The translations under genes and the position numbers were made by a program. Under the pieces are notes generated by a model. The model ran no database searches. It was not told the DNA's origin and was given only the letters and a program-made list of their open reading frames with translations. A DNA stretch of 64,000 nt from Duganella margarita. GTDB lineage: Bacteria; Pseudomonadota; Gammaproteobacteria; Burkholderiales; Burkholderiaceae_D. Shown piece by piece: positions 63,901 to 64,000 of the stretch (positions are counted from its first letter, which is position 1; each line of letters begins with the position of its first letter). The DNA is taken from assembly GCF_009857535.1 (NCBI RefSeq), contig NZ_WWCS01000007.1, positions 1 through 64,000 of the forward strand. The letters are read 5' to 3'.

Positions 63901-64000
63901 ACCGAGCTGCCTTTCCTGGACGCCAACAACAACCTGCACCTGGAACGCAGCAGCGTCACCATGAGCAACGGCAAGACGGCGGACATGACCGACGTCTACT
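57910..64000 (+). CDS. Giant SdrD_B-repeat surface/secreted protein, C-terminus outside the window
   Basis: More than 2,030 codons, open to the window end. Residues 1-110 (MSSISLATTIHICEDTNGTF) have no Sec signal, which fits type I secretion. Residues about 115-225 are a cadherin-like domain (DAPTGADKTFNLSNG, SLPTAGKLTLNGAAV). Fourteen SdrD_B/Cna-B-like beta domains follow, starting at residues 232, 345, 466, 579, 698, 810, 930, 1042, 1162, 1275, 1393, 1506, 1620 and 1738; each begins with a form of LGDxVWxDxNxNGVQDxGE. From about 1869 comes an EF-hand-rich region (DLNGDGIHTI, DKNGNGQIDD, DSNGDGVVDA, DANSDGKTDA) typical of Ca-binding RTX-associated adhesins. Expected role: cell-surface attachment or biofilm. 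The frame is the only one with coherent domains; a long antisense frame is a shadow. Confidence 0.93.
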   Translation, partial: MSSISLATTIHICEDTNGTFDVRDLLASAGYTASTTLKINAMSVVLPDGTVTTKDTGLIGKVDADTIYVRPGQWAENYNGKFATFEFVLDQGPGVSNNITLSLQVVVDPVNDAPTGADKTFNLSNGSSVALAQSDFGFVDKVEHDAFMSVIITSLPTAGKLTLNGAAVAIGAEVSAADIAAGKLAFEPSQTTSGSFDVGFKVRDAGGTVGCGAADTSATPNYLTFKVPQAHLGDFVWEDANGNGVQDAGEAGIAGVTVQLKDAGGQVVASTTTDASGAYHFDVNAGTYSVTVQAPAGYVATQQGQGGSDATDSDINAAGSTAPIALAPGETNNKADAGLYRPVSLGDTVWYDSNRNGVQDSGEAGVSGVKVTLLDASGNPVAGATATTDANGHYQFSNLKPGAYSVQFDQTTLPANYLLTAQGQGGDATKDSDADVNTGKTAQVTLNSGDSNQHLDAGIVIKQATVGDRVWEDTNGNGVQDAGEQGIDGVQVALKDSSGKVVSTVTTHDGGQYSFTVDPGTYSVSVTAPDGYVATGAGKGGDAAADSDIDAGGNTAVITLTPGQVKTDVDAGFYRPASLGDKVWLDANRNGVQDSGETGVAGVKVILLDASGNPTGITATTDASGNYSFNDLKPGTYSVQFDKASLPANYVFTTAGQGAADTGSDADVVTGKTALVTLNSGDHNDDVDAGIVVVQATVGNRVWEDTNGNGVQDTGEQGVDGATVSLKDAGGNVVSTVVTHDGGQYSFTVDPGTYIVSVAPPSGYVFTGAGKGGNGALDSDVNAAGNATVTLASGDVNNDIDAGVYRPASLSQVVWFDADRDGRLDNGETGAAGVKVILLDANGVAVPGAAATTDADGHYQFTNLTPGKYSVQFDKSSLPAGYDFTSAAQGGPGGIGSDADTGTGKTAQVTLASGQDLTLRAGLVIQQATVGDRVWEDTNGNGVQDSGEAGIVGVKVDLKDANGNIVKTTTTGADGKYSFTVDPGKYTVSVTAPTGMTATDQHKGVDAVDSDINASGQSDVITLTAGQTNNNVDAGFYKGATLGDKVWMDTNKNGVQDSGEAGVANVKVILLDAAGNPTGVTATTDANGNYSFTNLKPGTYSVQFDKASLPANYIFTGADLGGNDAKDSDANVTTGKTAQVTLTSGQVYTDLDAGIVAVPAKLGDLVFEDKNGNGVQDAGEAGIGGVTVQLKDSTGKVVQTTTTGTDGKYSFSADPGSYTVSVTAPKDYYFTGKDAGADDTIDSDFSSTGQSAVVTLKAGEVNTTVDAGLYKLGSIGDRVWLDTNKNGLQDSSESGVCSVKVTLLDADGKQVGASVTTDANGAYQFSNLKPGNYTVVFDKASLPEGMTFTTANVGSNDAIDSDVNAAGVSHVVKLTSGQIDKSVDAGVLAAATIGDRVWIDKNANGIQDDGEAGKSGVTVELRDVNGAVVKTTTTDSNGNYKFSVEAGTYSVGIKAPSGFLITAKDQGSSGATDSDADASGNLGSVTVTAGQNVTTLDAGLYQKGEIGDKVWYDTNGDGIQQSSETAAKGVKVTLLNEKGAAVATATTDASGLYSFSDLTPGKYSVQFTAPDGYVFTKQNQGSSTSADSDADSTGLVSQFTLSSGQVDKTHDAGLVKSASIGDRVWEDSNYNGVQDSGEKGVDGVTVKLYDAATGALKGTTVTHDGGQYLFDDLSAGNYKVEVVNNSGWYFTKSGVGTDAKDSDITTVSGSSGKTGTITLATGQNITTEDAGIYRKASIGDKVWRDANHNGIQDSGEEGIGGISVSLFDAVTGKQVGTTIKTDASGSYKFTDLNPGDYYLAFDKTNVKVYFSSDKATYNMSDWKWGVKNAGSNDSIDSDVVGDAKNPVNTTKTDTITLTSGKNDMSWDASITPIAIDLNGDGIHTIARQDMTGSFDLLGTGKAIQSGWLSKNDGFLAIDKNGNGQIDDISELFGGASKGSGFAKLATYDSNGDGVVDARDTHFTDLRIWQDANSDGKTDAGELLSLAQAGVTSLKVAYTELPFLDANNNLHLERSSVTMSNGKTADMTDVY
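58603..63330 (+). repeat. Fourteen-domain array with alternating A/B repeat types (about 696-bp dimer)
   Basis: Successive domain starts are 113, 121, 113, 119, 112, 120, 112, 120, 113, 118, 113, 114 and 118 residues apart. Odd domains (QLKDAGG style, TVGDRVWEDTNGNGVQ) and even domains (LLDASG style, SLGDKVWLDANRNGVQ) alternate, giving a dimer of about 232 residues (696 bp). Several copies are nearly identical, so copy number may vary by recombination. Domains 13 and 14 are less regular. Confidence 0.9.

Noticed and set aside
59932..63939. 1,335-codon open frame on the minus strand
   Set aside because: It is antisense to the SdrD_B-repeat gene; the Asp/Gly/Val-rich sequence has no domain pattern except the mirrored repeat, and the plus strand encodes clear domains.

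Overview
The window is a 64 kb stretch of GC-rich bacterial chromosome. A PEP-CTERM protein, a fused sigma-54 regulator system, the recJ/rpfE-like and prfB/lysS gene pairs, and the RF2 frameshift all point to a betaproteobacterium, most likely Oxalobacteraceae (Massilia/Duganella/Janthinobacterium type). The genus is inferred from gene content, not proven. I saw no rRNA, tRNA, prophage, insertion sequence or CRISPR array. Most of the window is ordinary core chromosome, with accessory patches at 5.7-13 kb, 28.9-32.5 kb, 43.5-54.9 kb and 57.9-64 kb.

Layout. 1-3.1 kb: a secreted proline-rich protein (cut by the window edge) behind a good sigma-54 promoter, next to a sigma-54 response regulator and its sensor kinase. 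3.2-5.7 kb: a LacI-type regulator divergent from rimO. 5.8-10.1 kb: four overlapping genes (secreted creatininase-like protein, YVTN beta-propeller, cystathionine beta-lyase-like enzyme, HisC). 10.1-12.8 kb: a two-gene DNA-repair unit (radical SAM protein and UdgX-type uracil-DNA glycosylase) directly behind a perfect LexA box. 12.8-24.9 kb: membrane protein, hydrolase, LMW-PTP, serB, mfd, 5'-nucleotidase, diguanylate cyclase, a small coiled-coil membrane protein, a lipase with its foldase, and a TetR regulator. 24.9-35.8 kb: PBP1A, glpD, a POT peptide transporter, ppnN, lysS, a HAD phosphatase, and prfB with its programmed +1 frameshift. The intergenic DNA here carries a 134-bp tandem repeat and dRS3-like hairpins.

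36-43.5 kb: a CpdB-like lipoprotein, a Sel1-repeat protein and a branched-chain amino acid ABC importer whose LivM permease and LivG ATPase are one polypeptide. 43.5-49 kb: a Tat-exported hydrolase, a GNAT protein and a divergent TetR regulator sharing similar short palindromes, then a PEP-CTERM protein and a subtilisin-fold protease with Glu where the catalytic His is expected. 49-57.6 kb: aldo/keto reductase, DUF4272, an RcnB-like protein, a broken alpha/beta-hydrolase gene, DUF2288, a RES/Xre toxin-antitoxin pair with a repeated operator, recJ and an RpfE-like gene. 57.9 kb to the end: a giant, probably type I-secreted surface protein with 14 SdrD_B-like domains in an alternating two-type array; it runs off the window.

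The points most worth following up are the sigma-54 circuit at the left edge, the LexA-controlled radical SAM/UdgX unit, the alternating-repeat adhesin, the palindrome set around the 45.5 kb TetR gene, and the broken hydrolase gene.
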